DNA from: an uncultured Tateyamaria sp.
GTDB lineage: Bacteria; Pseudomonadota; Alphaproteobacteria; Rhodobacterales; Rhodobacteraceae
Assembly (NCBI GenBank): GCA_905480645.1
Contig: CAJQRC010000021.1
Coordinates: 62,001 to 126,000 of the forward strand
Length of the DNA: 64,000 bases
Direction: 5' to 3'
Shown here: one piece after another, positions 47,371 through 56,344 of the stretch
How the letters are laid out: every line of letters begins with the position of its first letter
How positions within the stretch are numbered: the stretch's first letter is position 1
Position numbers and translations under genes: made by a program
The notes under the pieces: model-generated
What the model saw: the letters and a program-made list of their open reading frames with translations, nothing else
The model's database searches: none
Told to the model about the DNA's origin: nothing

Positions 47371-48042
47371 TCATAAGTGTAAATTATAATCTTTTAGCCG
47401 TTTACCTGGTTCATCCACAAACATTTCTGGTAAAGCCTCGGCAAACTGTATCAGATCCACACGAAATATATGAAATTGCTCTCTTAGCTCACACCATGCA
47501 GTGAGCGTCCAGACTCTCCCGCAATATTCTATGTGAAGGGGTCTAATTGTTCGGCTAGTAATTCTGTTTTCCTTGGAATGATATGTAAGTTTTAATTTTT
47601 GTTTGGCGCGAATTGCAGCGCGAAGAATAGGCATATGGGAAAACCCTCTTACTGAGCTTGCAAATGGATAGATTGCAAACTGCCATTTGTTCGCCTCTTC
47701 GATTGTGCGTTCTGGTAGTAAGTTATCTATCTTGTTTGCGAGTGATGAAGCAGCTGATTTGAGTGTTTCATCAGTAGTTTCAGCTACAATGGCTATACCA
47801 AGTTGGAGTGCTTCAAGTTCGTCAACTGTTAGTATGAAAGAAGGTAAACTGATTGCTTGGGTAATTATGTATCCCACGCCGCGTTCTCCTTCTACGGGAA
47901 CGCCTGATGCGGCCAGCGTGTCCATATCGCGGTAGATTGTACGAACGGATACTTGCAACTTAATAGCCATGTCCTGCGCACGATGCAATTGTCCGTCACG
48001 TAGTATCCGAATAATTTCAAAAAGGCGGTCGGTCCGTTGCAT
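47371..48042 (-). CDS. HTH / WYL-domain transcriptional regulator (YafY type)
   Basis: The N-terminal helix-turn-helix is MQRTDRLFEIIRILRDGQLH, then QDMAIKLQVSVRTIYRDMDTL and the wing VEGERGVGYII. The C-terminal WYL ligand-sensing domain includes RTIRPLHIEYCGRVW, TLTAWCELREQFHIFRVD; the eponymous W-Y-L reads W-T-L here. 223 aa. Such regulators often bind nucleotide or nucleic-acid ligands and repress neighbouring genes. Divergent from tatA, with a perfect inverted repeat 23 bp ahead of its ATG that may be its own operator. Confidence 0.9.
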   Translation of the reverse strand: MQRTDRLFEIIRILRDGQLHRAQDMAIKLQVSVRTIYRDMDTLAASGVPVEGERGVGYIITQAISLPSFILTVDELEALQLGIAIVAETTDETLKSAASSLANKIDNLLPERTIEEANKWQFAIYPFASSVRGFSHMPILRAAIRAKQKLKLTYHSKENRITSRTIRPLHIEYCGRVWTLTAWCELREQFHIFRVDLIQFAEALPEMFVDEPGKRLKDYNLHL

Positions 48043-48064
48043 GCTACTTTCCTATTTGTAATAT

Positions 48065-48102
48065 ACACACACAACTGACATTAAACTGTCAGTTGTGTGT
48101 GT
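48065..48102. promoter_or_regulatory. Perfect 16-bp inverted repeat between the WYL regulator and tatA
   Basis: The left arm 48065-48080 is ACACACACAACTGACA. The six-base spacer is TTAAAC. The right arm 48087-48102 is the exact reverse complement. It starts 23 bp upstream of the regulator gene and lies about 135 bp upstream of tatA. Given the place, it is a good candidate for an operator bound by the WYL protein (autoregulation). The neighbouring CA/GT dinucleotide run forms the outer arms. Confidence 0.65.
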
Positions 48103-48235
48103 GCTAGTCAGTTTTTCTTGTCTAAAGGTAAAAACGTTGGGCCAATCTTACCCATTTGCCTTTTCGATGCGGTACCTTAAGCGTAGAAGACTGAGTGATA
48201 GGCGGACACAGTCCCGCCATTGTTGGAGATAAATT

Positions 48236-48451
48236 ATGTTAAACAATATTGGTTTGCCTGGAATTCTACTAATCGCAGTTGTGGTGCTGGTCCTGTTTGG
48301 TCGTGGAAAAATTTCAAGCTTAATGGGGGAAGTAGGCAAAGGTATCACGAGCTTTAAAAAAGGCGTCAAAGACGGTCAGTCTGAACTTGAAGAGGCTGCT
48401 TCTGAGGAGTTGAAAGACGTGACGCCTGAGACTGAAAAAGATAAGGTTTAA
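48236..48451 (+). CDS. tatA: Sec-independent protein translocase subunit TatA
   Basis: Forms the size-variable pore for folded proteins. It has the single N-terminal helix ([20 protein letters not shown]) with the conserved Phe-Gly hinge, an amphipathic helix ([19 protein letters not shown]) and an acidic tail. 71 aa. TTGGAG is about nine bases before ATG 48236. First of the tatABC operon. Confidence 0.96.
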   Translation: MLNNIGLPGILLIAVVVLVLFGRGKISSLMGEVGKGITSFKKGVKDGQSELEEAASEELKDVTPETEKDKV

Positions 48452-48454
48452 CTC

Positions 48455-48922
48455 GTGCTTGACCTTGGCTGGACGGAACTACTGGTTATTGGGGTAGTGG
48501 CTTTGATTGTCGTTGGTCCTAAAGATTTGCCACTTTTGTTCCGTAATGTTGGTAAGTTTGTAGGAAAAGCAAAAGGGATGGCGCGTGAGTTTTCATCTGC
48601 AATGAACCAAGCGGCGGATGATTCAGGCGTAAAAGATATACAAAAAACTATCAAAGCTGCAACCAACCCCTTGGGCTCCGCCATGGAAGGTGTCAAGGAT
48701 ACTGCTAAAGATATAGCATCCTCAATGACTGATCTGGATCCAAGCAGTGAGACTGCAAAACTAGGAGATCAAAAAATAGAGCGCGTTGAAAATGCCAAAA
48801 AGATTCATGCAGCCACGGCGCGTGCAACTGCTGACCGTAAGGCTAGCGAGGCTGAAGAGGCTTTGAAGCGCGCAGAAAAATATGAAGCAGAATTGGCCCC
48901 CAATCCAACAAAAGAAAGCTGA
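48455..48922 (+). CDS. tatB: Sec-independent protein translocase subunit TatB
   Basis: Partner of TatC in recognising twin-arginine signals. It starts at GTG 48455, three bases after the tatA stop. The N-terminal helix [20 protein letters not shown] has the TatB-type Glu, followed by [20 protein letters not shown] long C-terminal region rich in Ala, Lys and Glu is probably an extended helix. At 155 aa it is in the family range. Confidence 0.95.
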   Translation: MLDLGWTELLVIGVVALIVVGPKDLPLLFRNVGKFVGKAKGMAREFSSAMNQAADDSGVKDIQKTIKAATNPLGSAMEGVKDTAKDIASSMTDLDPSSETAKLGDQKIERVENAKKIHAATARATADRKASEAEEALKRAEKYEAELAPNPTKES

Positions 48923-48923
48923 T

Positions 48924-49838
48924 ATGAGTCAAACTGAAGATATGAATGATAGCACAGCCCCGCTGATAGAACATCTGGCTGAACTGCGCACTCGTTTAAT
49001 CCGAGCTGTGCTGGCATTTCTTGTGGGAATTATTCTTGCCTTCATAGTAGCTGAACCGATCCTGCAATTCCTGCTTGAGCCCATTGAGGCTACATTGCGA
49101 GAATTGGGTGATCCGTCACCAACAATGCAGTATACGAGCCCACAGGAATATCTTTTCACACTGTTTCGAATCTCTATGGTATTTGGCTTTGCACTTTCTT
49201 TTCCCGTGATAGGCTTCCAATTGTGGCGGTTTGTAGCGCCCGGCCTTTACAGAAAAGAAAAGCATGCATTTTTGCCGTTTATGATCTCATCGCCAATTAT
49301 GTTCATCCTAGGTGCATCTTTTGCGCATTTTATAGTAACGCCATTGGCTATGAATTTCTTCCTTGGTTTTGCTGATGTACCGTCAATAATTGCAGATATT
49401 ATGAGTGATTTTGTTTCGACGGATGTTCCCGGTGTGGTTGATGTGGTTATTCCAGAGACAACAGAAGGCATTCGCATCACATTTTTTGGGAAGGTCAATG
49501 AAAGTCTTGATATTACATTAAAATTCATCATGGCCTTTGGTTTGTGCTTCCAGCTTCCTGTGCTTCTAACGTTGATGGGTAAAGCCGGACTTGTAAGTGG
49601 GCAGGGGCTGGCTAATGTGCGCAAGTATGCTGTGGTTGGTATTCTAGTTTTGGCTGCATTGGTCACCCCGCCGGATGTAATCACACAGGCAATTTTGTTC
49701 GTTGTCGTCTATGGTTTGTATGAAGTTTCCATATTTCTTGTTCGAAGGGTTGAGGCTAAGCGTGAAGCTAAGTTGCGTGCTGATGGCTATTATGATGATG
49801 ATGAAGATGATGATTCATCCCAAAATAAAATGAATTGA
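48924..49838 (+). CDS. tatC: Sec-independent protein translocase subunit TatC
   Basis: Six-helix core of the Tat translocase and the twin-arginine signal receptor. Signature segments are PLIEHLAELRTRLIRAVLAF, the FRISMVFGFALSFPVIGFQL region, FVAPGLYRKEKH, and the C-terminal helices LAALVTPPDVITQAIL. 304 aa from ATG 48924, one base after the tatB stop. The tail is acidic (YYDDDEDDDSSQ). The frame is open back to 48882 but only overlaps tatB. Confidence 0.97.
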   Translation: MSQTEDMNDSTAPLIEHLAELRTRLIRAVLAFLVGIILAFIVAEPILQFLLEPIEATLRELGDPSPTMQYTSPQEYLFTLFRISMVFGFALSFPVIGFQLWRFVAPGLYRKEKHAFLPFMISSPIMFILGASFAHFIVTPLAMNFFLGFADVPSIIADIMSDFVSTDVPGVVDVVIPETTEGIRITFFGKVNESLDITLKFIMAFGLCFQLPVLLTLMGKAGLVSGQGLANVRKYAVVGILVLAALVTPPDVITQAILFVVVYGLYEVSIFLVRRVEAKREAKLRADGYYDDDEDDDSSQNKMN

Positions 49839-49843
49839 GTATC

Positions 49844-50725
49844 ATGATGGAGCAAGAGTCTGTGAAGGGTGACACGGTAGAACGCATTGCGGCTGCGCTT
49901 GAGCGTATGTCACCCGCACCATTGGCAACTCCTGATTTTGACCTGCCGGGTGCCTTTGTATGGCACACGGAACCTGACAGGTTAGAGGCAGTTGAAAACG
50001 TTGCTCGAATATCGCTGGAATTACTGCTCGGAATTGAGAGATCTCGGGATATTTTGTTGGCTAATACCCGACAGTTTGCACAAGGCTTAGCGGCCAATAA
50101 TGCTCTGCTTTGGGGCGCGCGCGGGATGGGAAAATCTAGTTTAGTCAAAGCAATACATGGAAAAGTGCACTCAGAGTTTTCTCAACTCAAAATTGTAGAA
50201 TTGCACCGAGAGGATTTACCATCTGTTAGCCGATTATTAAATATTTTGCGGCAAGCTGAAACGGCACGTTTTGTATTATATTGTGATGATCTATCTTTTA
50301 GTCATGACGATCAACACTATAAATCTCTCAAAGCTGTTCTAGATGGGGGAATCGAAGGGCGCCCAGATAACGTGATTTTGTACGCGACTTCAAACAGGAG
50401 GCATCTAATGCCTCGTGACATGATTGAGAATGAGAGAGGATCTGCTATTAACCCAAGTGAAGCCGTTGAGGAGAAGGTTTCGTTATCTGACCGGTTTGGC
50501 TTGTGGTTAGGATTTCATTCCTGTGATCAAGATCAGTATCTTGCAATGATCCGTGGATATTGTAGCGCTTACAGTGTTGAGATTGAAGACAAAACATTAT
50601 GGGCAGAAGCTATTGAGTGGCAAGCAACGCGGGGATCACGATCGGGCCGAGTTGCATGGCAATACTTCTGCGATTTGGCTGGTAGGCGAGGTGTCAGTAT
50701 AAATTCACGTGGAGTTGAAATTTAA
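49844..50725 (+). CDS. AAA-type ATPase of the DUF815 family
   Basis: P-loop protein with Walker A WGARGMGKSSLVKAIHG, Walker B RFVLYCDDLSFSHDD, the sensor-like VILYATSNRRHLMPRDM and EKVSLSDRFGLWLGF, and a C-terminal helical part with ATRGSRSGRVAWQYF. This closely follows the DUF815 ATPase family, whose function is not established. About 293 aa from ATG 49844 (ATG 49847 and TTG 49835 are alternatives). It begins five bases after the tatC stop, so it is part of the tat operon here. Serine-tRNA ligase, often found at this place in relatives, is absent. Confidence 0.87.
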   Translation: MMEQESVKGDTVERIAAALERMSPAPLATPDFDLPGAFVWHTEPDRLEAVENVARISLELLLGIERSRDILLANTRQFAQGLAANNALLWGARGMGKSSLVKAIHGKVHSEFSQLKIVELHREDLPSVSRLLNILRQAETARFVLYCDDLSFSHDDQHYKSLKAVLDGGIEGRPDNVILYATSNRRHLMPRDMIENERGSAINPSEAVEEKVSLSDRFGLWLGFHSCDQDQYLAMIRGYCSAYSVEIEDKTLWAEAIEWQATRGSRSGRVAWQYFCDLAGRRGVSINSRGVEI

Positions 50726-50761
50726 AGTTATTCGTTTGTTATCGTTGAATTTACTATTTAT

Positions 50762-50827
50762 ATGAGCCTGTTTTAAGATGTTATCTTTTATAAAAATTTA
50801 ATAGCAACAAATTTTAAAATGGCTCAT
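50762..50827. terminator. Widely spaced inverted repeat between convergent genes (tentative)
   Basis: ATGAGCC (50762-50768) pairs with GGCTCAT (50821-50827), and the pairing extends imperfectly through the adjoining T and A runs. The right arm includes the nlpD-like stop codon. The loop is over 50 bases, so this is a weak candidate for a shared terminator of two convergent transcripts. Confidence 0.25.
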
Positions 50828-52029
50828 TTGAGGTATGGGGCAGGGTCTACACTGTCAAAGCCATCACGCACTTCGAAATGTACATATGCATCGTTATCAA
50901 TGCTACTAAGGCTGGCGATAGTCTGATTTCGTTGTACTTTATCCCCTTTTGTTACTTTTACATCGTCGACGTTAGCGTAGACTGTGAGAATATTATTTTC
51001 ATGACGTATAACAATAATTGGCACACCTTCAGCACTTTTAGTTATTGCTGCTACGGTACCATTATTGGCTGCTTTTACTGGTGAACCTGGGGCAGCTTTG
51101 ATGTCAATTCCTTCATTGCGGCCTTTGCTGTATTCGCGAATAATACTGCCTGTTACTGGTATCGCCATAGCAGTCTGTTTGATGGGTTTGGTGGTTTTGC
51201 CGACGTCGGCCGCAAGCTCATCTGCTGGTGGAATGTTTGGTGGGTTTGCTGTATCATCTGCGGGGAGTGGCTTAGTTGCACTAGGTGGTGTTGGTGTGGC
51301 TGATCCCGTTCCTGGAGCGGTTGTGATACTACTTTCTGAACGTGTTGGTGCTGGGGTACGTGCAATAGGAATTAATAAGTATTGCCCTTCGCGGACGGCA
51401 TAATCGGCGCCCAAACCGTTCCACTCCGCCAATGATTTTGCTGATACTTGGTATAGCCTAGCGATGGTGTAAGCCGTCTCGCCCCGCTCAACTTTATGGC
51501 GAATTGGTTCTTTCTCAATTTTTTGCACAGGATTTTTGGTTGGAGCAGATTCTGATTTGACGATGTTCTCTACTGGGGGAGTTGGTTGTACATCATTTAT
51601 CGCGTTACTTGCTAAAGAGGTAACATCTAAAAGAGACGTCTGAATGTCGCCTATATTTGCGCCAGTTTGTTCTGGTACTCTGCTTGGCAGTGCAACAATC
51701 TCACCAGTACGCAACGGTATATTTGTTTGAATACCATTATATTTAGCTACTTCGGCAGGTGGTAAGCCAATCCTGTTGGCCACATCAGTAATCGTATCAC
51801 CTTGCCTGGCTACTGCCACTTGATAATTAGGATAAGAAATGACACCACGATTATCGGGATTTGGTCTATCTGCGACGGCTGTTTGCACTGCTGTAGCAGT
51901 GGTGAAACCACCACTCATGCCACGCAGGTCATAGTCTAAAGATTGGCTGCAAGCCGTTAGATTTACAGCAGCGGAGCCAGCAAAAAACAATCGTGTTATT
52001 TTTATGATGATCTTTTGGCTCATCTGCAA
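50824..52029 (-). CDS. NlpD/LytM-type lipoprotein with two LysM domains and a degenerate M23 domain
   Basis: The lipoprotein signal ends in LTAC with the lipidated Cys27. Two LysM motifs follow (VARQGDTITDVANRIG and VERGETAYTIARLYQ), then Pro/Thr/Ala-rich linkers, then an M23 fold (GSIIREYSKGRNEGIDI, AAPGSPVKAANNGTVAAI, VHFEVRDGFDSVDPAPYL). Zinc ligands are mostly lost: the first His position reads GRNEGIDI, and the TAYAH-type His reads TVYANVDD. It should therefore be a non-catalytic activator of cell-wall amidases, like NlpD or EnvC. 401 aa. Grouped with pcm and surE as in E. coli and many alphaproteobacteria. Confidence 0.88.
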   Translation of the reverse strand: MQMSQKIIIKITRLFFAGSAAVNLTACSQSLDYDLRGMSGGFTTATAVQTAVADRPNPDNRGVISYPNYQVAVARQGDTITDVANRIGLPPAEVAKYNGIQTNIPLRTGEIVALPSRVPEQTGANIGDIQTSLLDVTSLASNAINDVQPTPPVENIVKSESAPTKNPVQKIEKEPIRHKVERGETAYTIARLYQVSAKSLAEWNGLGADYAVREGQYLLIPIARTPAPTRSESSITTAPGTGSATPTPPSATKPLPADDTANPPNIPPADELAADVGKTTKPIKQTAMAIPVTGSIIREYSKGRNEGIDIKAAPGSPVKAANNGTVAAITKSAEGVPIIVIRHENNILTVYANVDDVKVTKGDKVQRNQTIASLSSIDNDAYVHFEVRDGFDSVDPAPYLK

Positions 52030-52093
52030 TATCCTCTACGGGTCCCCATCATTTAATATATATTTGCAATTTCGATTGTGATCTACAATATTA

Positions 52094-52741
52094 TCATTCT
52101 TTTCCTAGGCCTTCTAGCAGGGGTACGAATCGTACATCGCGCAATTCGTTGTATTCAAGTCCAGTTTCAGTTTTGTGTACTTTGATTAGTCTTTGAACAG
52201 CGTCAGACTGACCTACGGGCAGGACCATGATACCACCCACCTTGAGTTGATTGAGAAGAGGCGCTGGAGGATCTTCAGCCGCGGCGGTAATGATAATTCG
52301 ATCGAATGGTGCCTGATAAGGTAAACCAAATGATCCATCACCGGTAATAGCCGTAATCGTGTGAAGGCCTAATTCATCAAAAATGACGCGTGCTTCACGA
52401 ACGAGGCGTCTATGTCGGTCAATAGTATATACTCTTCGCGCTAGCTTTGCCAAAATGGCGGCCTGATAGCCAGAACCTGTACCCACTTCAAGGACTTTGT
52501 CGCGCGGATTAACATCTAGTGCGTGTGTCATCATACCGACTATTGAGGGCTGGCTTATGGTTTGACCACAGGCGATGGGCAGCGGCATGTCCTCATATGC
52601 GCGTTCTGCAAAAATCCCTCTAATAAAAGGACCACGATCAATTTCTTCCATGGCCTGTAGTACACGATTATCTGTGACCCCTTTTGATCTCAAAGCATAA
52701 AGAAACTGCATTTTTATAGTTGCTAAATCGTCATTCATCAT
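52094..52741 (-). CDS. pcm: Protein-L-isoaspartate O-methyltransferase
   Basis: Repairs isoaspartyl residues using S-adenosylmethionine. It has the N-terminal [20 protein letters not shown], then [20 protein letters not shown] motif I is [17 protein letters not shown], and motif [25 protein letters not shown]. At 215 aa it has the standard length. The start overlaps the surE stop by four bases, forming the classic surE-pcm stress-survival pair. Confidence 0.95.
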   Translation of the reverse strand: MMNDDLATIKMQFLYALRSKGVTDNRVLQAMEEIDRGPFIRGIFAERAYEDMPLPIACGQTISQPSIVGMMTHALDVNPRDKVLEVGTGSGYQAAILAKLARRVYTIDRHRRLVREARVIFDELGLHTITAITGDGSFGLPYQAPFDRIIITAAAEDPPAPLLNQLKVGGIMVLPVGQSDAVQRLIKVHKTETGLEYNELRDVRFVPLLEGLGKE

Positions 52742-53523
52742 GTGCTAATGCTGCTCAGTTTTTCAATCATTTCATAGGCTGTAAAGTCAGCTCTCATAGG
52801 TGTAACTGAGATATAACCATCGAGGTTTACAGCTGCGTCAGTGCCTGGTGCCGTAGGTCTTTGCTGGTCACCGCCGCTAATCCATAAAAACTGCCGACCC
52901 GATGGTGATGTTGATGTCACAGTGTGAAAGCCAGTGCCTTTACGCAATCCTTGGGGGACTACCACTGTACCTTTTACATCAGAGGCTGCCACTGGTGGTA
53001 TGTTTACGTTATAGAAAAGCTGATAGCCTGATGCTTGTGCCGGGGTAGCTGTAATAATTTTTTTTATTACAGATGCACTATGCACCGCAGATGCCTCAAA
53101 TGTATCTTTAAGATCCCGATTCTTGGGGCCGAAAAATTGAGAAATTGCTATAGAGAGTACGCCTTGAAGCGCACCTTCAATAGCCGCGCCTAAAGTGCCG
53201 GAATAAAGAGCATTTTCTGCTGAATTATTGCCGCGATTCACTCCTGATAGGATTAGGTCAGGTAGTGCATCCTTCATTACATCGTGCAAACCTGCCAGGA
53301 TGCAGTCTGCGGGGCTGCCTTCTACTGCAAACCGTTGGGCCCCAAGTTGTTGTATCATCATGGGGCGAGAGTAACTTATACAGTGTCCTACGCCAGATTG
53401 TTCGAAAGCTGGCGCTACTGTCCACACTTCTCCGTTTGATCCTGCAAGTTCGTTTGCTATCTGGTCGAGCACTGATAGGCCCGGCGCCGAGATGCCGTCG
53501 TCATTAGTGATAAGAATGCGCAT
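52738..53523 (-). CDS. surE: 5'-nucleotidase SurE
   Basis: Metal-dependent nucleoside monophosphatase. The N terminus [16 protein letters not shown] holds the metal-binding Asp8-Asp9. [20 protein letters not shown] and [20 protein letters not shown] are the other family motifs. 261 aa. First gene of the minus-strand surE-pcm-nlpD group, with pcm overlapping its end by four bases. Confidence 0.96.
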   Translation of the reverse strand: MRILITNDDGISAPGLSVLDQIANELAGSNGEVWTVAPAFEQSGVGHCISYSRPMMIQQLGAQRFAVEGSPADCILAGLHDVMKDALPDLILSGVNRGNNSAENALYSGTLGAAIEGALQGVLSIAISQFFGPKNRDLKDTFEASAVHSASVIKKIITATPAQASGYQLFYNVNIPPVAASDVKGTVVVPQGLRKGTGFHTVTSTSPSGRQFLWISGGDQQRPTAPGTDAAVNLDGYISVTPMRADFTAYEMIEKLSSIST

Positions 53524-53646
53524 TATCGACCTCTTCTGCTGACTTACTAGGTCAGCAGTGCGATGTTAAGCAACTAAAGGTACCGTTAATTGGTACATTT
53601 TTATAACATAAAAGAGAACCGTTGCGTTGGGGACTCAGTTTGTCAG

Positions 53647-54288
53647 TTAAAGATCAAACTTTTTTAGAATTTTTTTGGCTTCGATCTTTGGATCAGATAA
53701 TGTGCTGCGGTCTTCACCAGGAAAAAAACGGGCACGTGTTGAAGTTGGCATAGGCGAGGGTCGCTCAATGCAAACTTTTGGGCCTGTTTTTTTACTTTCG
53801 TTTTGCCAAGACTTTACAAGAGCGATTTGGGCTGCCTTTGTAGCTCCGTAACTGCCAAAAAACGTTTGGCCTGCTCGTGGATCATCAAAAAACACGGCAG
53901 TTCCCTCATAACCCAATAGTGGGGCAAGATAGGAAATCAAAGTAGCTGTCGCAGTCACATTAGTATTGATTGATTTACTCAGGTCTTTTGGATCGATCAT
54001 GTTTGCTGGTGCTAAGGGTGCGGCGTAGATTGCGGCATGTATCCAAAAATCAATTTTACCCCAACGCTCAAAAATGCCTCTGCAAAGCGTTGCCATGGCT
54101 GCGTCGGTAGTTATGTCCATTGGTGCCAAAGTGGCTGATCCATTTAATTCTTTGATTTTATCATCGAGTTCTTCGAGTGCGCCCGTTGTGGTTGCCACTG
54201 CGATAATGTGATGCGTTGTCGCCAGATGCAATGCAATAGACGCACCAAGCCCGCGAGACGCTCCAGTAATTAGTGCTAGTTTTGTCAT
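53647..54288 (-). CDS. Short-chain dehydrogenase/reductase downstream of purF
   Basis: SDR fold with ALITGASRGLGASIALHLA for NAD(P), an Asp in APMDITTDAAM, IHAAIYAAPLAP in place of the usual NNAG, and a proper YxxxK motif (GSYGATKAAQIALVKSW). 213 aa from ATG 54288 (MTKLALITGASRGLG). The frame is open 13 codons further. It lies about 120 bp after purF on the same strand; I recall this purF-SDR pairing in other alphaproteobacteria. The substrate is unknown. Confidence 0.88.
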   Translation of the reverse strand: MTKLALITGASRGLGASIALHLATTHHIIAVATTTGALEELDDKIKELNGSATLAPMDITTDAAMATLCRGIFERWGKIDFWIHAAIYAAPLAPANMIDPKDLSKSINTNVTATATLISYLAPLLGYEGTAVFFDDPRAGQTFFGSYGATKAAQIALVKSWQNESKKTGPKVCIERPSPMPTSTRARFFPGEDRSTLSDPKIEAKKILKKFDL

Positions 54289-54410
54289 AATAGTCTGATG
54301 CATGTGCATGAGCGTCTGGTCAAGCATTCTAATATTTTATCTGCTTATATTCGAATTGTTTAGCCCATTAGGCCCTTTTGGGAACGCTTCTTATTTTTTT
54401 CGAACAGAAT

Positions 54411-55916
54411 TTATTCTGCGGCTTTTATCTCAAAGCCCTTTTCTATCATATCAGTCGGTTCAACTGGATATTCACCACTGAAACAGGCGTCGCAGTATTG
54501 TGGCACGTTTCTATTTCTCCCATCTTTTTCTCCAACGGCGCGGTAAAGCCCATCGAGCGAAATAAACTTTAAGCTGTCGACACCCAGATGTTTACACATT
54601 TCGTCTTCGGACATAGTTGCGGCCAAAAGTTTTTCACGCTGAGGTGTATCAACACCATAAAAACAGGGCCACGCCGTTGGGGGCGATGCAATTCGAAAGT
54701 GAACTTCTGCAGCCCCTGCATCAAGAATCATTTCTTTAATTTTTGTACTTGTGGTACCGCGCACGACACTATCGTCAACCAAGATTACACGTTTACCTTT
54801 AATGAGAGCACGGTTTACGTTTAGTTTCAGGCGCACTCCCATGTTTCGTATGCTTTCAGTAGGTTCAATAAATGTTCGTCCCACATATTGGTTGCGTATA
54901 ATTCCCATAGCATATGGGATACCTGACTGTAAGGAAAAGCCAATTGCGGCGGGTGTTCCGCTGTCTGGCACAGGGCATACGAGGTCAGCCTCGATTGGTG
55001 ATTCTTTTGCTAGTTCTCTCCCAATGTTTTCGCGGGTTTCATAAACAGAACGGCCGCCTAGAATGCTGTCTGGGCGACTAAAGTACACATGTTCAAATAT
55101 ACAAAATCGTGGCTTCTTGCTGCGAAAAGGAGAACGACTGTCAATGCCATTATCTGTAATTACAACCATCTCGCCTGGCTCTATTTCACGCACGAATTCT
55201 GCACCGATGATATCAAGTGCACATGTCTCAGAGCTTAGAACGTGGCCAGTTGGTAATTTACCAAGCATCAAAGGGCGAACGCCTAACGCATCTCTAACGC
55301 CTATTAGTTTTGTTCGGGTCATAGCAACGATCGAAAATGCCCCTTCGACCCGTCTTAGCGCGTCTTCCATCCGTTCAGGTATATTGCGTTGTAGTGAGCG
55401 TGCCATCAAGTGAATAATACACTCACTATCAGAAGAACTTTGAAAAATTGAGCCGTGCTGTATTAATTCTCGGCGTAGGGCAACGGCATTGGTTATATTG
55501 CCATTATGAGCAATAGCAGCACCCCCCATTGCGAACTCACCAAAAAAGGGTTGTACGTCCCGAATTGCAGTTTGTCCTTTGGAACCAGAAGTTGAATACC
55601 GTACATGACCGATGGCCAGTGGCCCTGGTAAAGTTTCCATAATAGATTGTGACGTAAAGTTATCACGCACATATCCAAAGCGACGGGCAGAATTAAAGCC
55701 TTGCTCCGCATCATAAGCCACAATACCTCCGGCTTCCTGACCTCTGTGTTGAAGAGCGTGCAAACCAAGCGCCACAAAATTAGCTGCGTCTGTTGTGCCG
55801 AGCACACCAAACACTCCACACTCCTCTTTCAATTTATCGCCATCACTCAATTCATGAATGGCATTTAAGTCAAAAGCGTAAGCGAGAGGCGTTTTTATAT
55901 CGGAATTGTCGGACAA
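54411..55916 (-). CDS. purF: Amidophosphoribosyltransferase
   Basis: First committed step of purine synthesis: PRPP plus glutamine to phosphoribosylamine. A 32-residue propeptide is expected to be cleaved before the nucleophile Cys33 (EECGVFGVLG). The Ntn domain has LQHRGQEAGGI and RYSTSGSKG. The phosphoribosyltransferase domain has the PRPP motif VILVDDSVVRGTTS. The C-terminal iron-sulfur-type cysteines (QYCDACFSGEYPV) indicate the 4Fe-4S class. 501 aa. Upstream on the same strand are cvpA and radA, the usual neighbourhood. Confidence 0.97.
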   Translation of the reverse strand: MSDNSDIKTPLAYAFDLNAIHELSDGDKLKEECGVFGVLGTTDAANFVALGLHALQHRGQEAGGIVAYDAEQGFNSARRFGYVRDNFTSQSIMETLPGPLAIGHVRYSTSGSKGQTAIRDVQPFFGEFAMGGAAIAHNGNITNAVALRRELIQHGSIFQSSSDSECIIHLMARSLQRNIPERMEDALRRVEGAFSIVAMTRTKLIGVRDALGVRPLMLGKLPTGHVLSSETCALDIIGAEFVREIEPGEMVVITDNGIDSRSPFRSKKPRFCIFEHVYFSRPDSILGGRSVYETRENIGRELAKESPIEADLVCPVPDSGTPAAIGFSLQSGIPYAMGIIRNQYVGRTFIEPTESIRNMGVRLKLNVNRALIKGKRVILVDDSVVRGTTSTKIKEMILDAGAAEVHFRIASPPTAWPCFYGVDTPQREKLLAATMSEDEMCKHLGVDSLKFISLDGLYRAVGEKDGRNRNVPQYCDACFSGEYPVEPTDMIEKGFEIKAAE

Positions 55917-56344
55917 TTGGCAGCTCCAGATAAGTTTTAGCCTATAAAAAACTGTATCAAGTCAAACCAGAACTGTCACCACATGATAATACATTATGTA
56001 TGCTTTATGCTGCGACATTTTATAAAGGTAAAAAGTTATTTAAAATTGAATCTGAGAATAATTTAGCTAGGATCAAGCTACCTCAAAATTTCTCTGGTAA
56101 AGAACAAGTTTCCCGCAGATTAGGTGCTGAGCGAAAATGGGCAAGAATTAGATAAATTAAAATTTTAATATTTCTCTAACAGTAAATTTTCAGCCACGGA
56201 GAGATGGCTCTTTTACAATATTATTTCCCTTGGCTTTTGAAACAAGAGGGGCCGGCATTGAGGCTTAACCAGCTTAGCCCAAAAGTACTAGTGGGTCTTT
56301 TGAAAAGCGCAGTGTTATTAGGATTTAACTATCCTCGGTCTGAC
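55917..56344. other. 428-bp spacer between cvpA and purF without a gene
   Basis: An AT-rich stretch with stops in all frames. It should contain the purF promoter on the minus strand if purF is not expressed from cvpA. A plus-strand frame of about 55 codons from ATG 56204 runs into the antisense of cvpA and is not convincing. I see no clear purine-regulator palindrome and no strong terminator. Confidence 0.5.

Noticed and set aside
48061-48104. CA/GT run considered as a CRISPR repeat or microsatellite
   Set aside because: There is only one unit and it forms a single exact inverted repeat; no repeat-spacer pattern follows.
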